Counted from the first letter of the stretch, positions 1 to 6,121 are shown. The stretch: DNA of 6,612 nt from Gammaproteobacteria bacterium (GCA_018903185.1 JAHIQV010000264.1:1-6612); one strand, 5' to 3'. Numbers and translations: made by a program. The notes: generated from the letters alone by a model not told the origin.

Positions 1-35
1 CACCGATGTGAGCGCCTGAGTTCAAAGCCCACGCT

Positions 36-61
36 CCGTTCGGGCCGAGCCTGTCGCAGCC
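36..61 (+). repeat. Degenerate single copy of a REP-like palindromic repeat
   Basis: This 26-base stretch matches the left arm of the inverted repeat at 2752-2814: it keeps CCGTT, then GAGCCTGT, then AGCC, with a few substitutions. Its own hairpin core is GGC-CGA-GCC flanked by TTCG and CGCA, so the inner stem is kept while one outer pair is lost. It lies in the gap just upstream of the CopD-like gene, the usual intergenic setting for such repeats. The family assignment to a Burkholderiales repeat comes from memory and not from a search. Confidence 0.55.
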
Positions 62-93
62 ACCACCTGTCCTCCTTCAACGAGACCCCGCCC

Positions 94-564
94 ATGATCT
101 ACGCCATCCTCAAGCTGCTCCACATCCTCGCCATCGTCGTGTGGATCGGCGGCATGGTCTTCGCCCACTTCTTCCTGCGACCGGCCGCCATGCAACTGGA
201 GCCACCGCAACGCATCCGCCTGATGCACGCTGCGCTGCAGCGATTCTTCAGCGCGGTGCTGGTGTCCATCGGGGTCGTGCTCGTCAGCGGACTGTGGATG
301 ATCGGACGCCTGGCCAAGGAAACGGTACAGGCCGGCCTGAGCTTCAACATGCCGCTGGACTGGACCATCATGGCCACGCTCGGCATCGTGATGATGGCCA
401 TTTTTGGCCACATCCGCTTTGCGCTGTTCAAACGCCTGGGCAAGGCCGTGGCGGCGAGCGACTGGCCGGCAGGCGGCGCAGCGCTGGCTTCGATCCGCAC
501 CTGGGTGGGCATCAACCTCGTGATCGGCGTGGCGATCATCGTGTTGACGTTGCTGATGGTCTGA
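94..564 (+). CDS. CopD-family integral membrane protein
   Basis: A 156-residue, very hydrophobic protein with four predicted membrane helices (about residues 5-27, 51-72, 89-111 and 134-155). The first helix holds the LLHILAIVVWIGG signature (residues 8-20), with His10 and Trp17, followed by His25 and Arg29. This LH...W.GG pattern is typical of small CopD/HemJ-like inner-membrane proteins, some of which are linked to copper handling or heme-related redox chemistry. No metal-binding Met/His cluster is evident, so a copper role is only a family-name inference. The ATG at 94 places the signature directly at the N terminus, as in relatives. The ribosome binding site is weak (only a GAG about 10 bases upstream). 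The gene stands alone on the + strand and converges on the EthD gene, with 26 bases between stop codons. Confidence 0.82.
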   Translation: MIYAILKLLHILAIVVWIGGMVFAHFFLRPAAMQLEPPQRIRLMHAALQRFFSAVLVSIGVVLVSGLWMIGRLAKETVQAGLSFNMPLDWTIMATLGIVMMAIFGHIRFALFKRLGKAVAASDWPAGGAALASIRTWVGINLVIGVAIIVLTLLMV

Positions 565-579
565 ATGGTCGGGCCCATG

Positions 580-597
580 GCCCTGAAGCTTCAGGGC
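580..597. terminator. Perfect palindrome between convergent genes, possible bidirectional terminator
   Basis: GCCCTGAAGCTTCAGGGC is a perfect 18-base palindrome. As RNA it gives a 7-bp stem with an AGCT tetraloop on either strand. It begins 15 bases after the CopD stop and contains the EthD stop codon (591-593), a position that fits shared termination of the two convergent genes. Neither side has a run of T residues, so it is not a textbook intrinsic terminator. The palindrome is certain; its role is inferred. Confidence 0.45.
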
Positions 598-911
598 TTG
601 CCGACCACCACTTCGCTGACCTGGATCACCGGTGTGATGTCGGTGTAGTTCGGGATGTCGCCCATGATCTCTTTGGTGTGGGGCCCGAACGAGGTCTGGA
701 AGTCTTCGACGCTGTCGAAGAACAGGTGTCCGCTGGCGGCGTAGGTCGGCGCCGAGCCGGGCGCTCCTCCGCCCAGACCCTTGTCCACGGTGTAGTACTT
801 GAGCGGTGCCCCCAGGCGCGCTTTCACCAGTGGCATGTGCTTGTCGCGGTAGTAGTCGTGGTTGAAGTGCGTGCCGGGGGTGCTGGGGTACATCACGCTG
901 ACCTTGATCAT
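591..911 (-). CDS. EthD family protein
   Basis: A 106-residue soluble protein that begins MIKVSVMYPS and carries the EthD signature HDYYRDKHMPLV (residues 18-29, with His25). EthD-family proteins adopt a dimeric ferredoxin-like alpha/beta-barrel fold. The founding member is needed for ethyl tert-butyl ether degradation in Rhodococcus, but most members are uncharacterised and often lie near catabolic genes. The length is normal for the family. I chose the ATG at 911 because it is preceded by AGGAG (919-923) at 7 bases and starts exactly at the conserved first beta strand; the longer frame to 986 adds 25 residues that do not look like protein. No cytochrome P450 or ferredoxin partner is present, so a role in ether degradation is not supported. 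It follows the hydrolase gene on the same strand after 105 bases. Confidence 0.85.
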   Translation of the reverse strand: MIKVSVMYPSTPGTHFNHDYYRDKHMPLVKARLGAPLKYYTVDKGLGGGAPGSAPTYAASGHLFFDSVEDFQTSFGPHTKEIMGDIPNYTDITPVIQVSEVVVGKP

Positions 912-986
912 GGTTTGTCTCCTGATGGGGGTGGAAAAGCGCTGGCGAGCTGCATGGTGCACCGGCATGCGGCTTCTGGCAAGCAC

Positions 987-1010
987 GGTGCCTCTACCGG
1001 GGAGGCCACC
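987..1010 (-). terminator. Hairpin just past the hydrolase stop codon, possible terminator
   Basis: GGTGCCTC (987-994) pairs with GAGGCCACC (1002-1010), giving an 8-bp stem with a single bulged C and a 7-base loop. It begins 6 bases after the end of the hydrolase gene in the direction of its transcription. The downstream bases on that strand (GTGCTTGCC) are not a T tract, so if it terminates it may need Rho or be inefficient. It could separate the hydrolase from the EthD gene. Confidence 0.35.
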
Positions 1011-1016
1011 TGGTCG

Positions 1017-2021
1017 TCACCGCCAGGGCGGTGAAACATCGTGGCCGAGCAGGCGTTGCCACAACCACGGCAAGGCGCGCCCCAGGTCCGGCCGCATGCT
1101 CAGCTGGGTCACCGGCACGCCGCCGACGGTCGACGGCGAGCCGATGTCGAAGCGGAAGGTGTAGGTCGGTTCCAGGCCCATGCGCAGGTCGGTCAGCAGC
1201 AGGCGGTTGCCGCCGTTGTGCAGGCTGAAGAAGCCGTGGCTGAACGCAGCGATGCGCGCCACCGGTTCGGCCTGGCCGTGTTGCTCGATGAGATCACCGC
1301 CGCGTGGGTAGGCGGTCCAGCGCACCTCGGCCTGGTCGTCCAGCAGCGAGTAGTAGCCCTCGTGGTACTGCGTGGGCGTGGTCGCCACCAGGCGCCAGAG
1401 CACGGTGTTGAAGGGCGCGGGCGTGACGAGCAGGCCTTGCGCTTCGATGCCGGCCTGCTGCAACGAAGCGCGGGCGATGCGGTCCACGTGTTGCTGCGCG
1501 CCGAAGCTCCAGGCGAGGTAGAGCGTGCTCAGCACCAAGCCGGCGGCGTTCCAGCGCTGGCCGCGGGCGTTTTTCAGCCGCAGTGCCGCGACCACGCCCA
1601 CGATCAGCGGCACGGTGTAGGCGAGGTCGATGATGAAGATGCTGCCCACGCCGTAGGGGTGGTCGGTAAAGGGTTGCAGCAGTTGGGTGCCGTAGACCGT
1701 CATCGCGTCGAGCAGCGGGTGGGTGATGAGCACCAGCCAGAGCGCCAACCACCACCTTTTGAACAGGGCGGCCTCGCCGTTCAGCCGCGAGACGATCCAG
1801 GCCAGCAGCGGTGCGGCCAGCGTCAGGAAGAACAGCGCGTGGCTTTCGGCGCGGTGGCGCGTCATGTTGAGGATGGGGTCGCCGTGGTCGATGAAGGCGT
1901 CGAGGTCGGGCAGGGTGCCGGCCACGGCGCCCCACAGCGCGGCCTTCCACACGGCGGTGCGCCGGCCCATCACGGCCACGCCGACGGCGGAGCCGAGGGC
2001 GATCTGGGTCAAAGAGTCCAT
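1017..2021 (-). CDS. YdjM/DUF457-type membrane-bound metal-dependent hydrolase
   Basis: A 334-residue protein. The N-terminal half matches the YdjM-like (DUF457, COG1988) family of inner-membrane proteins annotated as metal-dependent hydrolases, whose substrate is unknown. Family motifs appear in order: MDSLTQIALGSAVG at the N terminus, GTLPDLDAF (35-43), HRAESHALFF (56-65), THPLLDAMTVYG (100-111) and FTDHPYG (118-124). The Asp and His residues in these motifs are the likely metal ligands. Membrane helices fall near 63-80, 88-108, 127-147 and 156-174. The last 150 or so residues are mostly soluble. In E. coli, YdjM is LexA-regulated; I see no LexA box here. The start at 2021 fits the conserved N terminus, but there is no Shine-Dalgarno sequence. 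It lies 62 bases after the dioxygenase gene on the same strand. Confidence 0.87.
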   Translation of the reverse strand: MDSLTQIALGSAVGVAVMGRRTAVWKAALWGAVAGTLPDLDAFIDHGDPILNMTRHRAESHALFFLTLAAPLLAWIVSRLNGEAALFKRWWLALWLVLITHPLLDAMTVYGTQLLQPFTDHPYGVGSIFIIDLAYTVPLIVGVVAALRLKNARGQRWNAAGLVLSTLYLAWSFGAQQHVDRIARASLQQAGIEAQGLLVTPAPFNTVLWRLVATTPTQYHEGYYSLLDDQAEVRWTAYPRGGDLIEQHGQAEPVARIAAFSHGFFSLHNGGNRLLLTDLRMGLEPTYTFRFDIGSPSTVGGVPVTQLSMRPDLGRALPWLWQRLLGHDVSPPWR

Positions 2022-2027
2022 GCGGGG

Positions 2028-2033
2028 AGCTTA
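2028..2033 (-). promoter_or_regulatory. Possible -10 element of a leaderless hydrolase transcript
   Basis: TAAGCT on the - strand ends exactly 6 bases before the hydrolase ATG, and the intervening CCCCGC is no ribosome binding site. This TANNNT-to-ATG spacing is the one expected when transcription starts at the start codon. There is no convincing -35 hexamer, and a match at this spacing can arise by chance. Confidence 0.22.
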
Positions 2034-2037
2034 GCGA

Positions 2038-2070
2038 CCGGGGCATGTCCCCGGCCGGCATCGGGACATG
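2038..2070 (-). terminator. Two overlapping, mutually exclusive hairpins between dioxygenase and hydrolase
   Basis: CCGGGGCATGTCCCCGG (2038-2054) forms a 6-bp GC stem with a 5-base loop. CATGTCCC (2044-2051) can instead pair with GGGACATG (2063-2070), giving an 8-bp stem with an 11-base loop. The two folds share bases and cannot form together. The segment fills most of the 62-base gap after the dioxygenase stop. No T tract follows, so it may be a Rho-assisted terminator, an mRNA 3'-end stabiliser or an attenuator. The pairing is seen directly; the role is inferred. Confidence 0.4.
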
Positions 2071-2083
2071 GGCGTTGGCAATC

Positions 2084-2722
2084 TCAGGCTTGAACGGTGA
2101 TGGGGAACTCGACGCGCAGGCCGTCGGTGCCGGCCACAAAGGGTCGGGTCAGCGCGGCCTGGCCTGGCTCCCCCAGACGCCGCCACAGGAAATCGCGCTC
2201 ATTGCCCGGGTCGCCCGCCACGTACATCTGCGTGGTCAGCAGTTCCTGGCGGTCGAGTTTCACTTTCACATGGATGTGCGGCGTGCGCCCGCTGTAGGGC
2301 GCGGGCCTGAGGGTGCGGAAACGGTAGCGGCCGTCGCGCCCCACGGTGACCTGGCCGAAACCCTGGAAGGCCGGGTCGGCCTTGCCGCCGTCGCCCGGGT
2401 GGTGGTAGTGGCCGGCCTGGTCGCATTGCCAGATCTCGACCACGGCCCCCGACACCGGCACACCGCGGGTGTCGGTCACCACGCCTTCGAGCCAGGCCGG
2501 CTGGCCTTTGCCGTAGGCCCTGTTGCCGGTGCGCAGCAGGTCGAAGTCGGTGTCGACCGGCAGGGCCACCGGGTAGAACGGGCCTTCGGTCTGGCTGGGC
2601 GTGGGGCGCAAGGCCGTTTGAGCGAGGGCCGGTGTGAGCCAGGCCGGGGCGGCGGTGGCGGCGAGCAGGCCGGCGCCGCGGGTGAGCAGGGCGCGGCGCG
2701 AGGGTGGGCGGTTCGACAGCAT
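2084..2722 (-). CDS. Exported intradiol ring-cleavage dioxygenase (protocatechuate 3,4-dioxygenase-like)
   Basis: A 212-residue non-heme Fe(III) dioxygenase of the catechol 1,2-/protocatechuate 3,4-dioxygenase superfamily, which opens catechol-type rings between the two hydroxyls. The four expected iron ligands are visible: Tyr106 (WQCDQAGHY), Tyr143 (RPAPYSG), and His149 and His151 (TPHIHVKV). The TEGPFYP segment (45-51) is also typical. Residues 1-34 form an export signal with a twin-arginine motif (SRRALL, 8-13), a hydrophobic stretch and a likely cleavage after ALA (32-34), so the enzyme should act in the periplasm, probably exported folded with iron by Tat. The ATG at 2722 follows AAGGAG (2729-2734) at 6 bases. 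Cytoplasmic catabolic enzymes of this family lack a signal, and no pathway partners (pcaG, pcaB, catB) are nearby. The substrate is therefore unknown. Confidence 0.88.
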   Translation of the reverse strand: MLSNRPPSRRALLTRGAGLLAATAAPAWLTPALAQTALRPTPSQTEGPFYPVALPVDTDFDLLRTGNRAYGKGQPAWLEGVVTDTRGVPVSGAVVEIWQCDQAGHYHHPGDGGKADPAFQGFGQVTVGRDGRYRFRTLRPAPYSGRTPHIHVKVKLDRQELLTTQMYVAGDPGNERDFLWRRLGEPGQAALTRPFVAGTDGLRVEFPITVQA

Positions 2723-2751
2723 GGCGGGCTCCTTGAACGGGGAAAGGCCTT

Positions 2752-2814
2752 CCGTTTGCGCTGAGCCTGTTGAAGCCCTGTTGCACGCGGGTTCGACAGG
2801 CTCAGCCCGGGCGG
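2752..2814. repeat. REP-like inverted repeat pair, long hairpin overlapping a stop codon
   Basis: The left arm (2752-2778) and right arm (2789-2814) are inverted copies of one repeat. CTGAGCCTGTTGAA in the left arm pairs with TTCGACAGGCTCAG in the right, giving a stem of about 18 bp with one bulged G (2775), one G.T pair and a 10-base loop (2779-2788). Each arm also folds alone around GGC-TGA-GCC (imperfect in the left arm), as REP elements do. The right arm contains the acetyltransferase stop codon (2802-2804) and the pair fills most of the gap before the dioxygenase. It may act as a terminator or 3'-end stabiliser. I recognise the core from memory as common in Comamonadaceae intergenic regions. 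Confidence 0.8.
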
Positions 2815-5498
2815 GCGTCAGGGCGGGTGGTGGGTTGCAGCTCCAGCGACACGAAACGGGTGCCGTGGTCATCCGGGTCGCCGGGGTTGTCCGTTTCTTG
2901 GAAGCCCAGGTCGGCCGCAAGTTCCAGCATGCCGCGGTTGATGCGCAGCACCGTGCCCACCAGCCGTTGCGTGCCACGCGCGCGCAAGTACAGGATCATC
3001 TTCTCCATGAGCCGGCGGCCCAGGCCCGAGCCCTTGAGGTCGGAACGCACGATGACGCCGAATTCGGCGGTGTGGTTGTCCGGGTCCACGGCGGCGCGCA
3101 CGGTGCCCAGGGTTTCTTCGCCGTTGCCTTCGGTGTGGCGTGTGGCGATGAAGGCCATTTCACGCGCGTAGTCGATCTGCGTGAGCCGCGCGAGCTCGCT
3201 GTGTTCGATGCTGCGCCGGCTGTAGAACACGCGCAGGCGGATGTCTTCCGGGTCGAGCTGTTCCAGGAAACTGCGGTGTTGCCCTTCGTCTTCCGGGCGG
3301 ATCGGGCGCAGCGTGACCGGCTGGCCCCGCCAGGTCCAGCTTTCCTCCAGATGCTGCGGGTAAGGCTGGATGGCGAAGTTCGCCGCGCCAGCTGGCTTCT
3401 TCGCCGACACGCGCAGGCGCGCATCGAGCGCCACCGCGCCCTCGTGGTTGGCGAGCAGGGGGTTGATGTCGAGCTCGGCGAGCTCGGGCACGTCGGCCAG
3501 CAGTTGCGACACGCTCACCAGCACCTGGGCGATGGCGTCGATGTCGGCGGCGGGTTCGTCGCGGTAGCCTTGCAGCAGCTTCGCGATGCGCGTGCGCTGT
3601 ATCTGCGCCAGCGCCAGCGGCGTGTTGAGCGGCGGCAGCGACAGCGCGCGGTCGGCCAGCACCTCCACCGCGGTACCGCCAGCACCGAACAGGATGACCG
3701 GGCCGAACACCGGGTCGACGCTGGCGCCGATGATGAGTTCGTGCGCGTGTTGCTTGCGCACCATGGGCTGCACGGTGAAGCCCTGCACGTCGGCGTCGGG
3801 CCGCAGCTCGCGCACGCGCGCCAGCATCGAAGTGCAGACCTCGCGCAGCTCGCTGGCGTTGCCGATGTTCAGGCGCACGCCGCCCACGTCGCTCTTGTGG
3901 CTGATGGCGTGCGACAGGATCTTGACCACCACCGGGTAGCCCAGGGCGTCGGCCGCGGCCTGCGCTGCGTCCGCGCTGGCATCGACCACGCGCGTGGGAA
4001 CCACCGGCAGGCCGGCGGCGGCGAGCAAAGCCTTGGCCTCGGGCTCGGTGAGCAGTTCGCGGCCATCGGCGAGCACGGCGCCCACGATGGCGCGGATGGC
4101 GGGCAGGTCGGGCGAATGCGCGGCACTGCGCGCGGGCGGTGTCTGCAGCAGTTCGACCTGGTGCATGCGGTAGGTGCGCAGGAACGAGAACGCGCGCACC
4201 GCGTCTTCGGGTGTGTTGTAGTCGGGCACGCCCGCATCGCGGAAGGTCTGGCGCGCCTGGGCCACGGCACCGTCACCGAGCCAGCAGCCCAGGACGCGAC
4301 GGGGCTCGGTCGTCACCTGCGGCAGCATGGTTTGTGCGATCTGGGCGCTGGGCACGATGGCGGTCGGCGCGTGGATGAAGAGCACGGCGTTTTCCGTGTC
4401 GTTCGAGAGCGCTTCGAGCGCGGCGACATAACGTTCGGCGGGCGCGTCGCCAATGATGTCCACCGGGTTGCCGTGCGACCAGTTGGCGGGCAGCACGGCG
4501 TCGAGCCGCGCCAGCATGGCGTCGTCCAGCTGGGCCAGCGGCACGCCCAGCGTCGAAGCCTCGTCGGCCGCCAGCACGCCGGCGCCACCACCGTTGGTGA
4601 GCACGGTGAGCGCACCCGATGGTCCGTCGCGAAAGCGCGACAGCGTCTCGGCGGCGAGGAACAGGTCGGGCAGGGTGAGCACGCGCAACATGCCCGAGCG
4701 GGCAATGGCCGCGTCGAACACGGCGTCGGAGCCGGCCAGTGCGCCGGTGTGTGAGGCGGCGGCGGCCTGGCCCGCCGATGAGCGCCCGGCCTTGACCACG
4801 ATGACCGGCTTGTTGCGCGCGGCGGCGCGTGCGGCCGACATGAACTTGTGGCTTTCGTCCACGCTTTCTATGTAGAGCAGGATGGCGCGCGTTGCCGGGT
4901 CGCTGCCGAGGAAATCGAGCATGTCGCCGAAGTCCACGTCGGCGCGTTCGCCGAGCGAGACGAAGTGCGAGAAGCCGATGCCGCGCGAGGCGGCCCAGTC
5001 CAGCATGGCGGTGACCAGCGCGCCCGACTGCGACACAAAAGCCAGATCCCCCGGCAACGCGCCGATGTGCGCAAAGCTCGCGTTCAGCCCCAGGTGCGGC
5101 ACCAGCAGGCCGATGCAGTTGGGGCCGAGGACGCGCAGCGTGTGCACCCTGGCGGCGTCCAGCATGGCCTGCTTGGTGGCTTTGTCGAGACCGGCGGTGA
5201 CGACGATGACCGCACGGGTGCCGCGCGCGCCCAGCTCGGTGATCAGCGGGACCACGGTGTGTGCCGGGGTGCAGATCACGGCCAGGTCGGGGGCTTCGGG
5301 CAGGGCGGCCACGTTGCGGTAGACCTCCACGCCGCCGAGCGTGGTGTGTTTGAGGTTGACCGGGTACAGCGTTCCCTTGAACCCCCCGGCGAGCAGGTTG
5401 CGCCACACCGTGCCGCCGACGCTGGCCGAGCGTTCGGATGCACCGAAAACGGCCACCGAGGCGGGATGGAAAAGGGTGTCGAGGTGTCGGATGCTCAT
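2802..5498 (-). CDS. Bifunctional acyl-CoA synthetase (NDP-forming)/GNAT acetyltransferase, Pat/PatZ-like
   Basis: An 898-residue cytoplasmic fusion with the architecture of enteric Pat/PatZ lysine acetyltransferases. Residues about 5-130 are a CoA-binding Rossmann domain (VAVFGASERSASVGG, 15-29). About 140-460 are succinyl-CoA-ligase-like domains with SHTGALAGSD (249-258), whose His250 aligns with the phosphohistidine of ADP-forming acetyl-CoA synthetases. About 482-700 are an ATP-grasp domain (VVVKILSHAISHKSDVGG, 523-540; ELDINPLL, 675-682). About 728-888 are a GNAT domain with Glu812 (AEFGV) and the acetyl-CoA loop LKGSGLG (821-827). Family members acetylate lysines, notably inactivating acetyl-CoA synthetase; the retained His250 leaves synthetase activity possible. 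The ATG at 5498 overlaps the DUF502 stop as ATGA, giving clear translational coupling; the longer frame to 5579 lies inside DUF502. The last few codons and the stop fall in a REP-like repeat. Confidence 0.9.
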   Translation of the reverse strand: MSIRHLDTLFHPASVAVFGASERSASVGGTVWRNLLAGGFKGTLYPVNLKHTTLGGVEVYRNVAALPEAPDLAVICTPAHTVVPLITELGARGTRAVIVVTAGLDKATKQAMLDAARVHTLRVLGPNCIGLLVPHLGLNASFAHIGALPGDLAFVSQSGALVTAMLDWAASRGIGFSHFVSLGERADVDFGDMLDFLGSDPATRAILLYIESVDESHKFMSAARAAARNKPVIVVKAGRSSAGQAAAASHTGALAGSDAVFDAAIARSGMLRVLTLPDLFLAAETLSRFRDGPSGALTVLTNGGGAGVLAADEASTLGVPLAQLDDAMLARLDAVLPANWSHGNPVDIIGDAPAERYVAALEALSNDTENAVLFIHAPTAIVPSAQIAQTMLPQVTTEPRRVLGCWLGDGAVAQARQTFRDAGVPDYNTPEDAVRAFSFLRTYRMHQVELLQTPPARSAAHSPDLPAIRAIVGAVLADGRELLTEPEAKALLAAAGLPVVPTRVVDASADAAQAAADALGYPVVVKILSHAISHKSDVGGVRLNIGNASELREVCTSMLARVRELRPDADVQGFTVQPMVRKQHAHELIIGASVDPVFGPVILFGAGGTAVEVLADRALSLPPLNTPLALAQIQRTRIAKLLQGYRDEPAADIDAIAQVLVSVSQLLADVPELAELDINPLLANHEGAVALDARLRVSAKKPAGAANFAIQPYPQHLEESWTWRGQPVTLRPIRPEDEGQHRSFLEQLDPEDIRLRVFYSRRSIEHSELARLTQIDYAREMAFIATRHTEGNGEETLGTVRAAVDPDNHTAEFGVIVRSDLKGSGLGRRLMEKMILYLRARGTQRLVGTVLRINRGMLELAADLGFQETDNPGDPDDHGTRFVSLELQPTTRPDARPG

Positions 5499-6115
5499 GG
5501 CTTTTTGCTCGATGACATGAAGGCGATGAGGGCCGATCGCATGGCTTCTTCCACGCTCATGTCGATGGGCGAGGTCCACTCGCGCGGCACGAACACGGTG
5601 TAGCCGCCGATCATGTAGCCCATGGGCAGGTAGACGGCCACCTGCCCCTCCAGCTCGCCGATGCCATTGGGCAGGCCCGCCAGGCTCTGGCGCGTGACCA
5701 GGCCGACGATGCCCAGCTCATGGCCGGGCATTTTCAGCAGCACGACCTGCTGCGCGTCCTGCTCGTGCGGAGAGAAGTAGTCGGCGAAGTTCTTCAGCGA
5801 CGAGTAGATGCTCTTGATGACCGGCAGGTTGGTGAAGGGCAGTTCGATGTACGAGAGCAGCCTGCTGGCGGTACCCAGCGACATGAAAAAGCCCAGCGCG
5901 ATGATCAACCCCGCCCCCAGCGCAATGCCCAGCCCGGGCAGGTAAAAGTCACCGATGAAGGGGCTCAGCAGCCACATGGCGGTGCTTTCGGTCCAGGTGA
6001 CGAACAGCACCAGCACATACACCGTGATGGCGAGGGGCAGAAAGGTGATCAGGCCGCGAAAGAAGTACTGCGAGAGGCGCTTCAGGGTGGGCTCGGGTGG
6101 TGTCGGTGGCGTCAT
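5495..6115 (-). CDS. DUF502 family membrane protein
   Basis: A 206-residue protein of the DUF502 family. It has a short basic N-terminal stretch and two membrane helices (about 20-41, within YFFRGLITFLPLAITVYV, and about 60-82, starting at PGLGIALGAG). A soluble C-terminal domain follows, with the family motifs PVIKSIYSSLKNF (98-110) and VAVYLPMGYMIGGYTVFVP (159-177). The biochemical function of DUF502 is unknown. The ATG at 6115 is the only Met before residue 47 and precedes helix 1, so the start is fairly secure. It lacks a properly spaced Shine-Dalgarno sequence: GGA ends just 3 bases before the ATG. Its stop overlaps the start of the synthetase/acetyltransferase gene as ATGA, so it is the first gene of that operon. 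In many Burkholderiales, as I recall, a DUF502 gene precedes aspS, so this may be a second paralogue. Confidence 0.87.
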   Translation of the reverse strand: MTPPTPPEPTLKRLSQYFFRGLITFLPLAITVYVLVLFVTWTESTAMWLLSPFIGDFYLPGLGIALGAGLIIALGFFMSLGTASRLLSYIELPFTNLPVIKSIYSSLKNFADYFSPHEQDAQQVVLLKMPGHELGIVGLVTRQSLAGLPNGIGELEGQVAVYLPMGYMIGGYTVFVPREWTSPIDMSVEEAMRSALIAFMSSSKKP

Positions 6116-6121
6116 GTTTCC

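Noticed and set aside
1..19. Possible tail of an upstream + strand gene ending at the TGA at 17-19
   Set aside because: Only five codons are visible and another frame also stops at 9-11, so the reading frame cannot be decided from this window.
1041..2093. A 350-codon open frame on the + strand opposite the hydrolase gene
   Set aside because: It has the same His/Gln/Arg-rich antisense composition, no family signature and no ribosome binding site. The - strand protein has family motifs in order.
2710..2720. GGTTCGACAGC at the dioxygenase start, resembling the repeat core
   Set aside because: The match to the repeat arm is only about 10 bases, lies inside the signal peptide coding region and lacks the paired stem. 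Chance is a sufficient explanation.
591..2722. An aromatic or ether degradation cluster formed by the dioxygenase, hydrolase and EthD genes
   Set aside because: The gaps hold hairpins, and there is no transporter, regulator, P450 or ring-hydroxylating enzyme. The middle gene is a membrane protein of unrelated family. Co-orientation alone does not support a pathway.
2723..2977. An 85-residue N-terminal extension of the dioxygenase
   Set aside because: The longer frame runs through the REP-like repeat and into the acetyltransferase gene. The ATG at 2722 has a well-placed AAGGAG and begins a proper signal peptide.
2634..4754. A 706-codon open frame on the + strand opposite the acetyltransferase gene
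   Set aside because: Its translation is low complexity (rich in Arg, His, Gln, Gly, Val and Ala), has no recognisable motif and lies wholly antisense to a gene with clear domain motifs. Long antisense open frames are a normal by-product of high-GC coding DNA.
5499..5579. A 27-residue N-terminal extension of the synthetase/acetyltransferase
   Set aside because: It lies inside the DUF502 coding region, and family similarity starts at the ATG at 5498, which has the ATGA coupling.
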